Shown here one piece after another: positions 63,348 to 64,000 of a DNA stretch of 64,000 nt. The number at the start of each line of letters is the position of its first letter. Within the stretch, counting starts at the first letter, position 1. Source of the stretch: CAVUXJ01 sp963814975 (GTDB taxonomy: Bacteria; Acidobacteriota; Vicinamibacteria; Vicinamibacterales; CAVVIG01); the NCBI GenBank assembly GCA_963814975.1, contig CAWFFB010000022.1:372001-436000 (forward strand). Direction: 5' to 3'. A program made the position numbers and the translations under genes. Under the pieces are notes generated by a model. The model worked only from the letters and a program-made list of their open reading frames with translations. It was not told the origin of the DNA and did no database searches.

Positions 63348-64000
63348 ATGCCTTCGCCACGCCCTCGCTCCGTCGTCGAACGAATGGCCGGCTACACCCC
63401 GGGCGAGCAGCCCAAGCCGGGCGAACGGGTCATCAAACTCAATACCAACGAGAACCCGTTTCCGCCGAGCCCCCGCGTCGTCGATGCCATCCGCCGCATC
63501 ACACCGGATGCCCTGCGCCGCTACCCCTCATCAATGGCTGACGAATTCCGTGCGGTCGGCCGCCCGGGTGCACGGCGTCTCCCCCGAAAGCATCCTGGCG
63601 GGTAACGGCAGCGACGACATCCTGCAGATCGCACTCCGCAGCTACTGCGGCCCAGGCGACGTCCTTGCCTGCCCGGATCCGACCTACTCGCTTTACCCGG
63701 TGCTCGCGGAGCTTGCGGACGTTCGGCTCATCCCGGTGCCGTGGGAGGCCGGCTGGCGGTTGCCGACCGAGGCGCTGTTGAGCGAGCGAGCGCGCGCAAT
63801 TTTCTTCGCGAATCCCAACTCGCCGTCAGGAACGTCGGTGGCTGTCGCAGAGATCGAGGCGCTGGCCAGGGCGACCGAGGCGCTCGTGCTCGTGGACGAA
63901 GCGTACGCGGACTTTGCCGACGACAACTGCCTGAGTCTGCCGGGGCGACGACCGAACGTCCTCGTCACGCGCACGTTCAGCAAGGGCTACGGCCTGGCAG
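63348..64000 (+). CDS. hisC: Histidinol-phosphate aminotransferase, 3' end outside window, frameshifted
   Basis: A PLP aminotransferase of histidine biosynthesis. It starts MPSPRPRSVVERMAGYTPGE, then IKLNTNENPFPPSPRVVDAI, the HisC substrate-end motif. The frame shifts near 63553; removing one base gives DEFR-RSAARVHGVSPESIL and then GNGSDDILQIALRSYCGPGD, FFANPNSPSGTSV, LVDEAYADFA and the PLP-lysine segment TRTFSKGYGLA at the window edge. The ATG has GGAGCG 3-8 bases upstream. Substrate could also be a related amino acid; HisC is the best fit. Confidence 0.85.

Overview
The window is a GC-rich bacterial chromosome segment that contains the replication origin. I infer an acidobacterium, probably of the Vicinamibacteria. 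The reasons are the base composition, paired IorA/IorB-type molybdenum hydroxylase genes, a DUF885 metallopeptidase-like protein, a secreted protein family I associate with Acidobacteria, and the order rpmH-rnpA-yidD-yidC-jag-mnmE-mnmG-rsmG-parA-parB followed by an F1-ATPase block. No rRNA gene, tRNA gene or CRISPR array was found.

Layout. The origin lies at about 30.4-32.3 kb: DnaA-box-like sites flank dnaA, and an AT-rich unwinding-type stretch precedes dnaN. To the left, nearly everything from rpmH down to 1.7 kb is on the minus strand. In transcription order this is ribosome and membrane-insertion genes (rpmH, rnpA, yidD, yidC, jag), tRNA/rRNA modification (mnmE, mnmG, rsmG), chromosome partition (parA, parB, with a parS site inside rsmG), selD, the F1 ATP synthase (atpH, A, G, D, C), a polysaccharide ABC exporter (wzm, wzt), ADP-heptose synthesis (rfaE2, gmhB), mfd, a SurA-like chaperone, a NusG-like antiterminator, dusB and envelope proteins. 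To the right dnaA, dnaN, gyrB, gyrA and a lipoprotein run on the plus strand. Next come a minus-strand block rsmI-TPR-glmU-glmS-uvrD/pcrA, then DUF885, fmdB, galU, serS, a cold-shock gene, a secreted protein and iorAB. The last 8 kb hold an S1-domain gene, an AAA ATPase, a TIR-domain remnant, a penicillin-acylase pseudogene split by an IS630-family element, and the 5' part of hisC.

Main discoveries. (1) selD has an in-frame UGA at 21203-21205 exactly where the catalytic Cys/Sec of selenophosphate synthetase belongs. A perfect stem-loop starts at that UGA, so SelD is very probably itself a selenoprotein, and an ordinary gene call would truncate it. (2) A 163-bp MITE-like element with 20-bp terminal inverted repeats and TA duplications sits between atpC and wzm and supplies the atpC stop codon. 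(3) Single-base frameshifts occur in atpD, atpG, probably gyrA, S1, hisC and others. Because several of these are essential, residual assembly indels are the likeliest cause, and pseudogene calls here should be read with that in mind.

How the genes fit together. The origin-proximal set couples replication initiation and partition with ribosome and membrane biogenesis and energy generation. The wzm/wzt, rfaE2, gmhB, galU, glmU, glmS, NusG-like and outer-membrane genes together point to a Gram-negative envelope with heptose-containing or exported glycans.
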